NCBI GenBank assembly: GCA_049324535.1
Contig: JBMOOG010000026.1
Location: 1-64,000 of the forward strand
Length of the DNA stretch: 64,000 nucleotides
Direction: 5' to 3'
Origin: JBMOOG01 sp049324535
GTDB taxonomy: Bacteria > Pseudomonadota > Alphaproteobacteria > Rhodobacterales > Rhodobacteraceae
Of the stretch, positions 33,518-42,771 are shown piece after piece. The notes under the pieces were generated by a model. The model was not told the DNA's origin and made no database searches. It worked only from the letters and a program-made list of their open reading frames with translations. Numbering within the stretch: the stretch's first letter is position 1; each line of letters begins with the position of its first letter. The position numbers were made by a program, and so were the translations under genes.

Positions 33518-36112
33518 TCACTTCGCGATCACGCCGGGCAGGCCGCCGCCGATCAGCGCGGCGGCATCGGCGGCGACCGCCAGCATGTTGACCTTGGGCG
33601 GCACGGCCAGGTAGCGCGGGCGCCATTCCGGCGCGAACTTGTCCTTGAAGGTCCGCAGCCCCTCGAAGTTGTAGAAGTGGCCGCCGTGCCGGTAGAGAAA
33701 GGCACCGAGCTTGGCGCTCCACGGGCTGTGCCGATGGGCCTCGATGCCGGCGAAGGGGGCCATGCCCAGGCTGAACTCGCCGTAGCCCCGGTCCCTCAGC
33801 GTCAGGATCAGCTCGGTGAACAGGAACTCCATGACCCCGGCGGGCGCGTCGGGCCGATGGCGCATCAGGTCGATGGTCGCCGCCTTGCGCGAGGCCGTGG
33901 TCAGCACGTTGGCGAAGGCGACGATGCGGCCTTCGTGACGCACGATCGCCACCGGAAAGCTGGCGAGGTAGGCGGGTTCGAAGCGGCCCACCGAAAACTG
34001 CTTCTCGCGGGTGTCGCGCGCGGCCAGCCAGGCGTCTGAGATCGGGCGCAGCGCGGCGATCAGCCGGTCGTCCGGTTCGGCGATCAGGTCGAAGGACAGG
34101 CCGTCGCGTTCGGCGCGCGCATGGGCGGCGCGCAGGCGCTTGCGCCCCGCGCCCTCGAGCGAGAAGCCCGCCAGCGGCACCACCGCCTCCTCGCCCAGCT
34201 TGTGCAGGGCGAGCCCGAGATCGACCCAGAGCGGCACATGGGCGGCGGAGGTCTCGTAGAAGACCGGCCGCCCGTTCGCCGCCATCGCCGCGTCGACGAA
34301 GGTCCAGCAGAGCTGGGCGGCGTCGGCGGGGTCGCCGACCGGATCGCCGAGCGCGATCCACGACCGCCCCTGCACGCGATACATGAGAAACGCCCGGCCG
34401 CTGTCCGAGAAGAGCAGGCACTTGTCGCCGGTCATAGCGAGGCCGGCCAGCGGCGCGTCCTGCGCGTCGATCACCTGCCGCGCGTGGTCAAGGTCGCGCG
34501 CCGTGGGAAGGCTCGAGGGCACCCGGGCCGGGCGCAGCGCAAGGATCAGGGCGAGGATTCCGAGGATCAGGCTGCCGATCAGACCGGCACGCCAGGCCCG
34601 CGGCGCCGAGCGGTCGAGCGCGAACTGCCACCAGCCCTCATGGGCAAAGGAACTGCTCTGATGGGCGAAGAGATAGACGCCGATCGCCGACAGGATCACG
34701 GCGACCAGAAGCAGAAGCCAGGGAAGCGAGAAGGTGTCGCGGGTGAGCCGCGTCCGCCGGTAGAACTCGTGCCGGGTCGGAAGCAGGATCAGGAGCGCCA
34801 GCGCCATCAGAAGCGCCCGCGGCCAGTCGAGTCCGTTCAGAAGCGCCGCCACGATCCCGCCGGCGAGCGCGAGCAGGGTCAGCGCATAGGCGCCCTCGAG
34901 CCGGCGCAGGAGCCCGTGGGCGAGCACGATCAGGACCGCGCCGATCGCGCTCGACAGCAGCGCGCCGCCCTCGTTGACGCCGAAGGGGAGCCAGCGCTCC
35001 ATGCCCTCGGCCAGCTCGCTGGTCGGCGGGACCAGCGAGGCGAACATCATCAGAAGCCCGGTGCCCAGCACCATCGTGGACATGGCGACGGGGACGATGC
35101 CGGTCACCGCGCGCAGGACCGGGGCGAGGACCTGAAGCCGGGGCCCCAGCGTCCGGCCGCTAGCGAGGCGCAGCTCGGTCAGCGACAGCACGATGAGCGC
35201 GAGGACGAAGGGCACCACATAATAGACAAGGCGGAACAGCAGCAGCGCCGCCGCGGCCTTGTCCACGGCGACCTCCGCCGGCAGGGCCGCGATCACCACC
35301 GTCTCGAAGACGCCGACGCCGCCGGGCACGTGGCTCATGATCCCGGCCATCATCGCCGCCGCGAAGATCGCGACAAAGCTCAGAAGCCCCAGCGAGGACG
35401 GCGGAAGCAGCACCCAGAGCGCCGTGGCCGCGAGGACGAGGTCGATCGCGGTGAACAGGAGCTGACCGGTCATGATCGCCGGCGAGGGCGCGGTGATCCG
35501 CACGCCCTTCACCGTGACCCCGATGCGCCGGCGCGCCAGCCAGGCCAGCGCGGCGATCGTGACCAGAAGCGCGGTCACGGCCAGGATGCGGATGGCCGTG
35601 TGGTCCAGCGCGACGACCGAATCCAGCGCCTCGGGGTGGACGGCGACCGCCGCGAGGCCGATGATCGACGCGCCGAAGCCGTAGGCGAGCGACACGAAGG
35701 TGGCGATGGCCGCGATGTCGTAGCCGGTCAGCCCCAGCGAGGAATAGATCCGGTAGCGGACGGCGGCGCCCGAGACGGCGCTGAGGCCGATGGTGTTGGC
35801 GAAGGCGTAGCCGAGGAAGCTGCCCAGAGCGATCGTGGGAAGCGGCAGCCGCTTGCCCAGATAGCGCAGCGCCGACCAGTCGTAGCCCACCAGCGCGGCG
35901 TAGGCGCCGAAGGTGGCGGCCAGCGCCATCGCGATCGTGGCCGGGGGCGTGGCGCGGACCTGCGCCATGACGTCGCGAAAGTTCGTCGGCGCCAGCAGCC
36001 GGTGCAGCGCATAGGCCCCGGCGGCAAAGAGCGTCGCCGTCAACAGATAGGGCAGCGCCGCCTTGACCCGTTCCCAGGGGCCTGCGGCGCGTGCCGGACC
36101 CTCCCCGCTCAT
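33518..36112 (-). CDS. mprF: Bifunctional aminoacyl-phosphatidylglycerol synthase/flippase MprF
   Basis: An 864-residue protein. The N-terminal two thirds hold roughly 14 membrane helices (flippase); the last 300 residues are the cytosolic GNAT-like domain that transfers Lys or Ala from aminoacyl-tRNA to phosphatidylglycerol (YRVQGRSWIALGDPVG, GVMEFLFTELIL, FEGLRTFKDKFAPEWRPRYL). Modified lipids lower surface negative charge and protect against cationic peptides and acid. ATG 36112 has GAGGT 9 nt upstream; longer in-frame starts exist. Confidence 0.93.
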   Translation of the reverse strand: MSGEGPARAAGPWERVKAALPYLLTATLFAAGAYALHRLLAPTNFRDVMAQVRATPPATIAMALAATFGAYAALVGYDWSALRYLGKRLPLPTIALGSFLGYAFANTIGLSAVSGAAVRYRIYSSLGLTGYDIAAIATFVSLAYGFGASIIGLAAVAVHPEALDSVVALDHTAIRILAVTALLVTIAALAWLARRRIGVTVKGVRITAPSPAIMTGQLLFTAIDLVLAATALWVLLPPSSLGLLSFVAIFAAAMMAGIMSHVPGGVGVFETVVIAALPAEVAVDKAAAALLLFRLVYYVVPFVLALIVLSLTELRLASGRTLGPRLQVLAPVLRAVTGIVPVAMSTMVLGTGLLMMFASLVPPTSELAEGMERWLPFGVNEGGALLSSAIGAVLIVLAHGLLRRLEGAYALTLLALAGGIVAALLNGLDWPRALLMALALLILLPTRHEFYRRTRLTRDTFSLPWLLLLVAVILSAIGVYLFAHQSSSFAHEGWWQFALDRSAPRAWRAGLIGSLILGILALILALRPARVPSSLPTARDLDHARQVIDAQDAPLAGLAMTGDKCLLFSDSGRAFLMYRVQGRSWIALGDPVGDPADAAQLCWTFVDAAMAANGRPVFYETSAAHVPLWVDLGLALHKLGEEAVVPLAGFSLEGAGRKRLRAAHARAERDGLSFDLIAEPDDRLIAALRPISDAWLAARDTREKQFSVGRFEPAYLASFPVAIVRHEGRIVAFANVLTTASRKAATIDLMRHRPDAPAGVMEFLFTELILTLRDRGYGEFSLGMAPFAGIEAHRHSPWSAKLGAFLYRHGGHFYNFEGLRTFKDKFAPEWRPRYLAVPPKVNMLAVAADAAALIGGGLPGVIAK

Positions 36113-36201
36113 CCGGACAACCTCGTCATGCACACACGGCCCTCTCTTAGGGGCGCGGCGCGGTTTTTCCAAGGCCGAGGGTTGGCGTCAGGCGGGGCGG
36201 G

Positions 36202-36861
36202 TCACGCGGGCTCGGACAACCGCCGGTCCCACATCGCCCGGAAGGCCGGGCGGGACTGGCACTGGTCGAGCCAGCGGCGCACCGCCGGGAATTCCGCGAT
36301 CAGGGCCGCCTCGGCCTGCGCGTAGCGGACGATCTCGGCCAGGTTGATGTCCGCCACGGTGAAGCGTTCGCCCACGATGTGCCCCCGAGCCGCAAGATGG
36401 TCGTCCAGCACCTTCATCGGCCGGCGCAGCGTGGCGGCGTGACCGGCGATCCGGGCGCGGCCCTCGTCGGTCGCGGCCGATCCGTCGCCGTGCGCGTAAA
36501 GGATCGCGAGCGCCGCCGGCTCGATCCCGGTCGCGCCGTAGAACGACCATTGCAGCATCTGCGCGCGTTCGGCCGCGTCCTGCGGCGCCAGGGGGCCCCC
36601 GGCTTTGTCCGCGATGTAGAAATTGATTGCCAGCGATTCGGACAGGACAAGCCCGTCGTCCTCCATAACCGGGATGGCGGCGGCCGGGCTCAGCTTGCGG
36701 AAGGCGGCCGACTGGGTGTTCATCGGCGCGTCGTCGGCCAGCGGGTGCTCCAGCCGGTAGGCCTGGATGACCGGAACGTGCCGGAAGGGCATGCCCAGCT
36801 CGCCCAGAAGCCAGAGATTGCGCGAGGCCCGCGACCGGTAGACGCCGTAGATGGTGATCAT
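36202..36861 (-). CDS. Glutathione S-transferase
   Basis: A 219-residue cytosolic GST. The thioredoxin-fold domain opens ITIYGVYRSRASRNLWLLGELG with a Ser/Arg active-site region, continues AAIPVMEDDGLVLSESLAIN (glutathione-binding cis-Pro and ES), and is followed by the all-helical C-terminal domain (about 90-215; FTVADINLAEIV). The conjugation substrate is unknown. Confidence 0.9.
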   Translation of the reverse strand: MITIYGVYRSRASRNLWLLGELGMPFRHVPVIQAYRLEHPLADDAPMNTQSAAFRKLSPAAAIPVMEDDGLVLSESLAINFYIADKAGGPLAPQDAAERAQMLQWSFYGATGIEPAALAILYAHGDGSAATDEGRARIAGHAATLRRPMKVLDDHLAARGHIVGERFTVADINLAEIVRYAQAEAALIAEFPAVRRWLDQCQSRPAFRAMWDRRLSEPA

Positions 36862-37006
36862 GCCGAACTCCCCTGTCCGCCCCCCAAGCTGCGCTGTGGC
36901 CGGGGAGCAATCCTGCGCGACAGCCTCGCAGGTTCTTGACCCGTGTCAAATCGCCGATGCTGCGCGCGGGCTAGGCTTTCGCCGTTCTGTCACGAGGGAG
37001 ATTCGC

Positions 37007-38029
37007 ATGGATGTGACCACCGATGCGCCGGTTCCGGCCGCGCCCGCAGTCGATGCGGCCCGCGCCATGCCCGAGCGTGCCGCGCCCGAGCATGCCGCGC
37101 CCGAAGGTGCGGTGCCCGCACGGCGGAGGGCGGCAAAGGCCGCAGCGCGCGCCAGGGCCGAGGGTGGACCGCAGAACTTTCCAACCGTCAGTGCCGATGA
37201 GGTTGCCGCGGCCTTCGAGTCCGGAACCTACCCCTATCACCGGATGATGGGGCGCGCGCCCTACGAGGCCGAGAAGGCGCAGCTTCAGGCCGAGCTTCTC
37301 AAGGTGCAGATCTGGGCGCAGGAAACGGGCCAGCGCTTCGTCATCCTGATGGAGGGCCGCGACGCGGCCGGCAAGGGCGGCACCATCAAGCGATTCATGG
37401 AGCACCTCAACCCGCGCTACGCGCGCGTGGTCGCCCTCACCAAGCCCTCGGACGTCGAGAAGGGGCAATGGTATTTCCAGCGCTACATCGCGCATCTGCC
37501 GACCTCGGGCGAGATCGTGTTCTTCGACCGGTCCTGGTACAACCGCGCGGGCGTCGAGCGGGTGATGGGTTTCTGCACGCCGACCGAATATCTGGAGTTC
37601 ATGCGCCAGGCCCCCGAATTCGAGCGGATGCTGGTGCGATCGGGGATCCGGCTCTACAAATACTGGTTCTCGGTCACCCAGGAGGAACAGGCCCGCCGCT
37701 TCCGCGAGCGCGAGACCGATCCACTCAAGCGCTGGAAGCTTTCGCCCATCGACAAGGCGTCGCTGTCGCGCTGGGACGATTACACCGAGGCCAAGGAGGC
37801 GATGTTCTTCTACACCGACACCGCCGACGCGCCCTGGACCATCGTGAAGTCGAACGACAAGAAGCGCGCGCGGCTGAACGCCATGCGGCATTTCCTGTCC
37901 ACGCTCGACTATCCCGGCAAGGACGACCGCATCATCCACCCGGTCGATCCGCTGATCGTCGGCAAGGCCCGGCAGGTGCTTGGGGGCGCGAACCTCGGAT
38001 TCGACGCGCCGCTCGGCGGCGACCGCTAG
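37007..38029 (+). CDS. ppk2: Polyphosphate kinase 2
   Basis: A 340-residue PPK2 that uses polyphosphate to phosphorylate nucleoside diphosphates (or the reverse). An Ala/Pro/Arg-rich N-terminal extension (about 1-60) precedes the kinase core with Walker A GRDAAGKGG (about 116-124), Walker B FFDRSWYNRAGVERVM and the lid TQEEQARRFRERETDPLKRWKLS fragment. The sequence looks like class I PPK2 (ADP to ATP or GDP to GTP). GAGGGA precedes ATG 37007. It is unlinked to ppk1/ppx but in the same window. Confidence 0.94.
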   Translation: MDVTTDAPVPAAPAVDAARAMPERAAPEHAAPEGAVPARRRAAKAAARARAEGGPQNFPTVSADEVAAAFESGTYPYHRMMGRAPYEAEKAQLQAELLKVQIWAQETGQRFVILMEGRDAAGKGGTIKRFMEHLNPRYARVVALTKPSDVEKGQWYFQRYIAHLPTSGEIVFFDRSWYNRAGVERVMGFCTPTEYLEFMRQAPEFERMLVRSGIRLYKYWFSVTQEEQARRFRERETDPLKRWKLSPIDKASLSRWDDYTEAKEAMFFYTDTADAPWTIVKSNDKKRARLNAMRHFLSTLDYPGKDDRIIHPVDPLIVGKARQVLGGANLGFDAPLGGDR

Positions 38030-38088
38030 GGATCTGGCATCCGCCGCGACGGGCGCTATCCTCTCGGCCATTCACGGTGGAGAGACGG

Positions 38089-38694
38089 ATGAGCGGCTGG
38101 GACGAACGGTTCGCGGGCCGGGACTACTACTACGGCGAGGCGCCGGCGGACTTCCTGCGCCGCGAGGCGGCGCGGCTGCCCGCAGGGGCGCGGGTTCTGT
38201 GCGTGGCCGACGGCGAGGGGCGCAATTCGGTCTGGCTTGCCGGGCAGGGGTTCCGGGTCACGGCCTTCGATGCCTCGCCCGTTGCGCTCGGCAAGGCGCG
38301 CCGGCTGGCCGCGGCACGGACGGTGGCGGTGGATGTCCACGAGGCCACCACCGAATCCTGGGACTGGCGGCCCGAGGCCTTCGATGCCGTGGCCGCCGTC
38401 TTCATCCAGTTCGCCGCGCCCGACCAGCGGCGCGCGATCTTCGAGGGGATCGCCCGCACCCTGCGCCCCGGCGGGCTGGCCCTGCTGCACGGCTTTTCCC
38501 TGCGGCAGCTCGCCTACCGTTCGGGCGGGCCGCGGGTGCCCGAGCAGCTCTGGACCCTGCCCATGCTGCGCGCCGCCTTCCCCGGATGGGAGGAACTGGC
38601 TGCCGCCGACCATGACGCCGAGCTCGACGAGGGCGCGGGACACCGGGGGCCCGCCGCGCTGATCGACTTCGTGGTGCGCAAGCCCGGGGCCTGA
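38089..38694 (+). CDS. Class I SAM-dependent methyltransferase
   Basis: A 201-residue protein with the small TehB-like core: WDERFAGRDYYYGEAPADFLR at the N-terminus, motif I VLCVADGEGRNSVWLA (about 35-50; ADGEGRN replaces the usual G-rich loop, as in this subgroup), FDASPVALGKA, and AVFIQFAAPDQRRAIFEGIARTLRPGG. It may handle small oxyanions or thiols (tellurite/thiopurine-type), but this is only family inference. GGTGGAGAG lies upstream of the start. Confidence 0.82.
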   Translation: MSGWDERFAGRDYYYGEAPADFLRREAARLPAGARVLCVADGEGRNSVWLAGQGFRVTAFDASPVALGKARRLAAARTVAVDVHEATTESWDWRPEAFDAVAAVFIQFAAPDQRRAIFEGIARTLRPGGLALLHGFSLRQLAYRSGGPRVPEQLWTLPMLRAAFPGWEELAAADHDAELDEGAGHRGPAALIDFVVRKPGA

Positions 38695-38760
38695 CCGGGG
38701 CCTGACCAGGGCTACGGGGCGCGGCTTGCTGTCGCAGGCGCGATTGGCTAGGGGTGGCGC

Positions 38761-40134
38761 ATGACCTCCCCCGAACGCCTCTCGATGCCGGCGCAGATCC
38801 GCGCGCTTCTGGTGCTGGGTCTGCCGCTGGTCGGCAGCCATCTGGCCCAGATGGCGCTGCACGTCACCGATACGGTGATGGTCGGCTGGTACGGGGTCGA
38901 GCCCCTCGCGGCGGTGGTCCTGGGATCAAGCTGGTTCTTTCTCGTGTTCATCCTCGGGGCCGGGTTCGGCAACGGGGTGATGGGGCTGATCGCGGCCGCG
39001 GCCGCGCAGGGTGACGACACGCAGGTGCGGCGCACGACGCGCATGGCGCTCTGGCTCTCGATCCTGTTCGCGGCCGCGGTGGCGCCGCTGATGTGGTGGT
39101 CCGGGCCGATCCTGCGCGCCCTCGGCCAGAAGCCGGAGCTGGCGGCGCTTGCGCAGGATTACCTGCGCATCGCCGGGTTCGGCATGGCGCCGGCCCTGCT
39201 GGTGATGACCCTGAAAAGCTACCTCGCGGCGCTCGAGCGCGCCCAGGTCGTGCTCTGGGTCACGGTCGGAGGGGTTGCCGCGAACGCGGTCCTGAACTGG
39301 TCGCTCATCTTCGGCAACTGGGGCGCGCCCGAGCTGGGCGTGCGCGGGGCCGCCATCGCGACCGTCGCGACGCAGGTGCTGAGCCTTGCGCTTCTGTCCG
39401 GCTATGCGACCCTGCTGCCGGCGTTGCGCCGCTACCGGCTTCTGCAGCGGTTCTGGAGGCCCGACTGGCCGGCCTTCCGCGACGTGTTCCGGCTGGGCCT
39501 GCCGGTGGGGCTGACCAGCCTTGCCGAGGGCGGGCTCTTCAACGCCACCGCCCTCATGATGGGCTGGATCGGGACGATCGAGGTCGCGGCCCACGGCATC
39601 GCGCTCGAGGTCGCGGCGCTGGCGTTCATGGTCCATCTCGGCCTTGCGAACGCCGCGACGGTGCGGGTCGGGCAGGCCTTCGGCGCGCATGACCGGGACG
39701 GGCTGCGGCAGGTGTCGGTGGCGGCGACCGGCGTCTCGCTGGCCGTGGCGGTGCTGGCCATCGCGGTCATGCTGATCTGGGCGCCGCAGATCGTCGGCCT
39801 GTTCATCGACCCGGCCAAGGAGGGCGCCGACGCCATACTGGCCTTCGGGGTCACGCTTCTGGCCGTGGCGGCGCTCTTCCAGCTGTTCGACGCGATGCAG
39901 GTCATCGCCCTGGGGCTCTTGCGCGGGGTGCTCGACACCCGGGCGCCGATGTGGATCACCGTCTTCAGCTACTGGGGCCTGGGCATTCCGTCGAGCTACG
40001 TGCTGGCCTTCCCGATGGGCCTCGGCGGCGTGGGGCTGTGGCTCGGGCTCGTGGTCGGGCTCGCGCTGGCGGCCACGCTTCTCATGCTGCGGTTCTGGAG
40101 CGGGCCGGCGGCCGCGGCGGAACCGGCGGCCTAG
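38761..40134 (+). CDS. MATE-family multidrug efflux transporter
   Basis: A 457-residue, 12-helix inner-membrane antiporter of the NorM/DinF type. It starts IRALLVLGLPLVGSHLAQMALHVTDTVMVGWYG, the first MATE repeat, and the second repeat begins near residue 240 (FRLGLPVGLTSLAEGGLFNATALMMG). It exports cationic drugs using Na+ or H+. Its TAG stop lies in a CTAG shared with the stop of the opposite-strand gene. Confidence 0.93.
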   Translation: MTSPERLSMPAQIRALLVLGLPLVGSHLAQMALHVTDTVMVGWYGVEPLAAVVLGSSWFFLVFILGAGFGNGVMGLIAAAAAQGDDTQVRRTTRMALWLSILFAAAVAPLMWWSGPILRALGQKPELAALAQDYLRIAGFGMAPALLVMTLKSYLAALERAQVVLWVTVGGVAANAVLNWSLIFGNWGAPELGVRGAAIATVATQVLSLALLSGYATLLPALRRYRLLQRFWRPDWPAFRDVFRLGLPVGLTSLAEGGLFNATALMMGWIGTIEVAAHGIALEVAALAFMVHLGLANAATVRVGQAFGAHDRDGLRQVSVAATGVSLAVAVLAIAVMLIWAPQIVGLFIDPAKEGADAILAFGVTLLAVAALFQLFDAMQVIALGLLRGVLDTRAPMWITVFSYWGLGIPSSYVLAFPMGLGGVGLWLGLVVGLALAATLLMLRFWSGPAAAAEPAA

Positions 40135-40547
40135 TCGCCTTCACCCTGGGAGGCGGCCATCCGGTCGGCCTTCTTGCGGACAAGGACGGTGCGCAGGTCG
40201 TGCATCGCCAGAAGCAGCGCGTCGGTGATCTCTTCGAGCTGGCCCTCGGTGGCCCGGGTCTGGGCCCAGTGCGTGGTCAGGTTCAGATGGTCGATCGCGC
40301 GGTGGATGTCGTCGATCTCCCGCCGCGCCAGCGTCGCGACGCGCCGGGCCAGCCAGTCGCGGATCGCCGCCAGCTCGGGTCCGGACAGCGCGCGGTCGCC
40401 GTGCGGCCTGATCTCGCCGTTGCGCACGTTGACGGTCGCGATCTGGTCCATCTCGATCCGCCGCTGCCGGTTCTCGGTATCGACACGGAACACCGTCGCG
40501 CCGTTGTCACGGATCCGGAAATAGAACTCCGGCAGATCTCCAGCCAT
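40131..40547 (-). CDS. Conserved hypothetical protein, 138 aa
   Basis: A soluble, highly charged protein. The N-terminal half is beta-rich (EFYFRIRDNGATVFRVDTENRQRRIEMDQIATVNVRN), the C-terminal half a helical pair (about 60-130; RDWLARRVATLARREIDDIHRAIDHLN). I do not recognise a domain. Codon use and GC match the neighbours. It lies 18 bp downstream of the aspartate aminotransferase stop on the same strand and may be co-transcribed with it. Confidence 0.75.
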   Translation of the reverse strand: MAGDLPEFYFRIRDNGATVFRVDTENRQRRIEMDQIATVNVRNGEIRPHGDRALSGPELAAIRDWLARRVATLARREIDDIHRAIDHLNLTTHWAQTRATEGQLEEITDALLLAMHDLRTVLVRKKADRMAASQGEGD

Positions 40548-40565
40548 GCTTACCCCTGCACTCGA

Positions 40566-41768
40566 TTACCTCAGCCCCGCGCAGAACGCCTGGATGCGGC
40601 GGCAGGCCTCCTCCAGGGCGGTCTCGGACGTAGCGTAGCTAACACGGAAATTCGGCGAAAGCCCGAAGGCCGTCCCGAACACGACCGCCACGCCGGTCTC
40701 TTCCAGAAGGGCGGTGGCGAAGGCCTCGTCGTCGGTGATCGCCCGGCCGCCCGCGGAGGTCCGGCCGATGCAGCCCGAAATGTCCGGATAGACGTAGAAG
40801 GCGCCTTCGGGGCGCGGGCAGGTGATGCCCCTGGCCTGGTTCAGCATCGACACCACCAGATCGCGCCGGCGCTGGAAGACGGCCTTGTTCGCCTCGATGA
40901 AGTCCTGAGGGCCATCCAGCGCCTCGACCGCCGCATACTGCGCGATCGAGCAGGGGTTCGAGGTCGATTGCGACTGGATCGTGCCCATCGCCTTGATGAG
41001 GGGCGCGGGCCCGCCCGCGTAGCCGATCCGCCAGCCGGTCATCGCGTAGGCCTTCGAGACGCCGTTCACGGTCAGCGTCCGGTCGAAAAGCCCCGGCTCG
41101 ACCTCGGCGGGCGTGGCAAAGCGGAAGCCGTCGAAGGTCAGGTGCTCGTACATGTCGTCCGCCATGACCCAGACATGGGGATGGCGCATCAGCACATCGG
41201 TCAGCCCCTTGAGCTCGGCGTGCGAGTAGGCCGCGCCGGTCGGGTTCGACGGCGAGTTGAAGATCAGCCACTTCGTCCGCGGGGTGATCGCCGCCTCGAG
41301 CTGGGCGGGCGTGATCTTGAACCCGGTCTCCAGCCCGGCCACGACCGGAACGGGGGTGCCGCCCGCGAGCATCACCATGTCGGGATAGCTGACCCAGTAG
41401 GGCGCCGGCACGATCACCTCGTCGCCGGGATTGAGCGTCGCCATCAGCGCGTTGTAGAGCACCTGCTTGCCCCCGGTGCCGACGGTGATCTGGGCGGGGG
41501 TGTAGCTCAGCCCGTTCTCGCGCGCGAACTTGCGGGCGATCGCGGCCTTGAGCTCGGGAATGCCGTCCACCGCGGTGTATTTCGTGCGCCCCTCGTCGAT
41601 CGCGCGCCGGGCGGCGTCCTTGATGTTCTCGGGCGTGTCGAAATCGGGCTCGCCCGCACCCAGCCCGATGATGTCGCGCCCGGCGGCGGCCAGCTCGCGC
41701 GCCTTGTTGGTGACGGCGATGGTCGGCGAGGGCTTGACCCGGGCGAGCGTGTCGGAAAGGAAGGCCAT
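40566..41768 (-). CDS. aatA: Aspartate aminotransferase (class I, type Ib)
   Basis: A 400-residue PLP enzyme exchanging amino groups between aspartate and 2-oxoglutarate; some relatives also use prephenate. It shows GAGEPDFDTPENI (about 38-50), NSPSNPTGAAYS (about 172-183), the Schiff-base Lys in NGVSKAYAMTGWRIGYAGG (about 236-254) and the substrate Arg in the SPNFRVSYATS segment (about 375). ATG 41768 with ACGGAGC upstream. Confidence 0.94.
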   Translation of the reverse strand: MAFLSDTLARVKPSPTIAVTNKARELAAAGRDIIGLGAGEPDFDTPENIKDAARRAIDEGRTKYTAVDGIPELKAAIARKFARENGLSYTPAQITVGTGGKQVLYNALMATLNPGDEVIVPAPYWVSYPDMVMLAGGTPVPVVAGLETGFKITPAQLEAAITPRTKWLIFNSPSNPTGAAYSHAELKGLTDVLMRHPHVWVMADDMYEHLTFDGFRFATPAEVEPGLFDRTLTVNGVSKAYAMTGWRIGYAGGPAPLIKAMGTIQSQSTSNPCSIAQYAAVEALDGPQDFIEANKAVFQRRRDLVVSMLNQARGITCPRPEGAFYVYPDISGCIGRTSAGGRAITDDEAFATALLEETGVAVVFGTAFGLSPNFRVSYATSETALEEACRRIQAFCAGLR

Positions 41769-41839
41769 GATCTGCTCCGTTGGGGCGGCACAGCGCCTCT
41801 TAGGTCCGGGGCGGCAGGCGATCAAGTGCGGAGGCGGCG

Positions 41840-42139
41840 ATGACGGCCGAGAGTCCCGAAGTGCGGCTTAAGCGCCTGCGGATGCGCAGCTGGCGGCGCG
41901 GCACGCGCGAGATGGATCTGGTGCTCGGCCCCTACGCCGACGCGCATCTGGCGGCGATGGATGCGGCGGCGCTCGATCTCTTCGAGGCGCTTCTGGGCGA
42001 GAACGATCAGGAGATCCTGCCCTGGATCACCGGCCAGACCGCCGCGCCCGCGCGCTTTGGCGCGCTTGTGCAGGCGCTGCGCGACTTCGCGCGATCGCAC
42101 CCGCAGGGCGTCGGTCGTCACGGAGCCGGATCCGCTTAA
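41840..42139 (+). CDS. sdhE: Succinate dehydrogenase flavinylation factor SdhE
   Basis: A 99-residue helical protein of the SdhE/Sdh5 family that helps attach FAD covalently to SdhA. The hallmark RGTREMD motif (about 20-26) is present, followed by the DLFEALLGENDQEILPWITG helices. Length and layout are standard. It is divergent from aatA, with 71 bp between the starts. Confidence 0.9.
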   Translation: MTAESPEVRLKRLRMRSWRRGTREMDLVLGPYADAHLAAMDAAALDLFEALLGENDQEILPWITGQTAAPARFGALVQALRDFARSHPQGVGRHGAGSA

Positions 42140-42194
42140 CCCGATCTTGGTGATTCACGGCGAGGCTGCGACCGGATCCTTGTGGGAGGCCCGG

Positions 42195-42761
42195 ATGACG
42201 CTGCGACTGGCGATCGACACGCCGCCGACCGGTATGCAGGCCGGGGCCCAGGCCGTTGCCCAGACCGTTGCCCAGGCCGGTCCGGGCGCGGGTCCGCAGA
42301 GCGGCGCCTGGTCCGGCTATGTCGAGGTCGTCGCGCTGGTCGAACGCCTGCACCGGCTGCTTCTCGACGTCATCAAGGACGAATTCGAGCGCCTCGGCCA
42401 GATCGAGGTGAACGGGGTTCAGGCCCTGCTTCTCTACCATGTCGGCGATCACGAACTGAGCGCGGGCGAATTGCGCTCGCGCGGGTACTATCAGGGCTCG
42501 AACGTGTCGTACAACCTCAAGAAGCTGGTCGAGATGGGCTACATGCACCATCAGCGCAGCGCGGTGGACCGTCGCGCGGTGCGCGTGCGGCTGACGCCAA
42601 GGGGGCAGGCGCTGCGGGCGCAGGTGGTCGATCTCTTCGCGCGGCATGTGGCGACGCTCGACCGGCGGGGCAACCCGGGGCCCGACCAGCTTGCCGAAGC
42701 GACGCAGACCCTGCGCCGGCTGGAGCGTTTCTGGACCGACCAGATCCGCTACATCTACTGA
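42195..42761 (+). CDS. MarR-family transcription regulator (LdtR-like)
   Basis: A 188-residue winged-helix protein. After a Gln/Ala-rich N-terminus (about 14-38) comes the MarR dimerisation helix (VEVVALVERLHRLLLDVIKDEFERLGQIEVN) and the wHTH with the recognition helix YYQGSNVSYNLKKLVEMGYMHHQRS and the wing DRRAVRVRLTPRG. The GSNVSYNLKKLVE segment resembles LdtR, which in Rhizobiales controls an L,D-transpeptidase. GGGAGG precedes ATG 42195. Its targets are not evident here. Confidence 0.85.
   Translation: MTLRLAIDTPPTGMQAGAQAVAQTVAQAGPGAGPQSGAWSGYVEVVALVERLHRLLLDVIKDEFERLGQIEVNGVQALLLYHVGDHELSAGELRSRGYYQGSNVSYNLKKLVEMGYMHHQRSAVDRRAVRVRLTPRGQALRAQVVDLFARHVATLDRRGNPGPDQLAEATQTLRRLERFWTDQIRYIY
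42246..42281 (+). repeat. 12-bp tandem repeat (x3) in the MarR gene
   Basis: Three near-identical units, GCCCAGGCCGTT, GCCCAGACCGTT and GCCCAGGCCGGT, encode AQAV-AQTV-AQAG. The unit is in frame, so slippage would change the N-terminal extension by four residues at a time. Confidence 0.8.
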
Positions 42762-42771
42762 TGGCCGGCCG

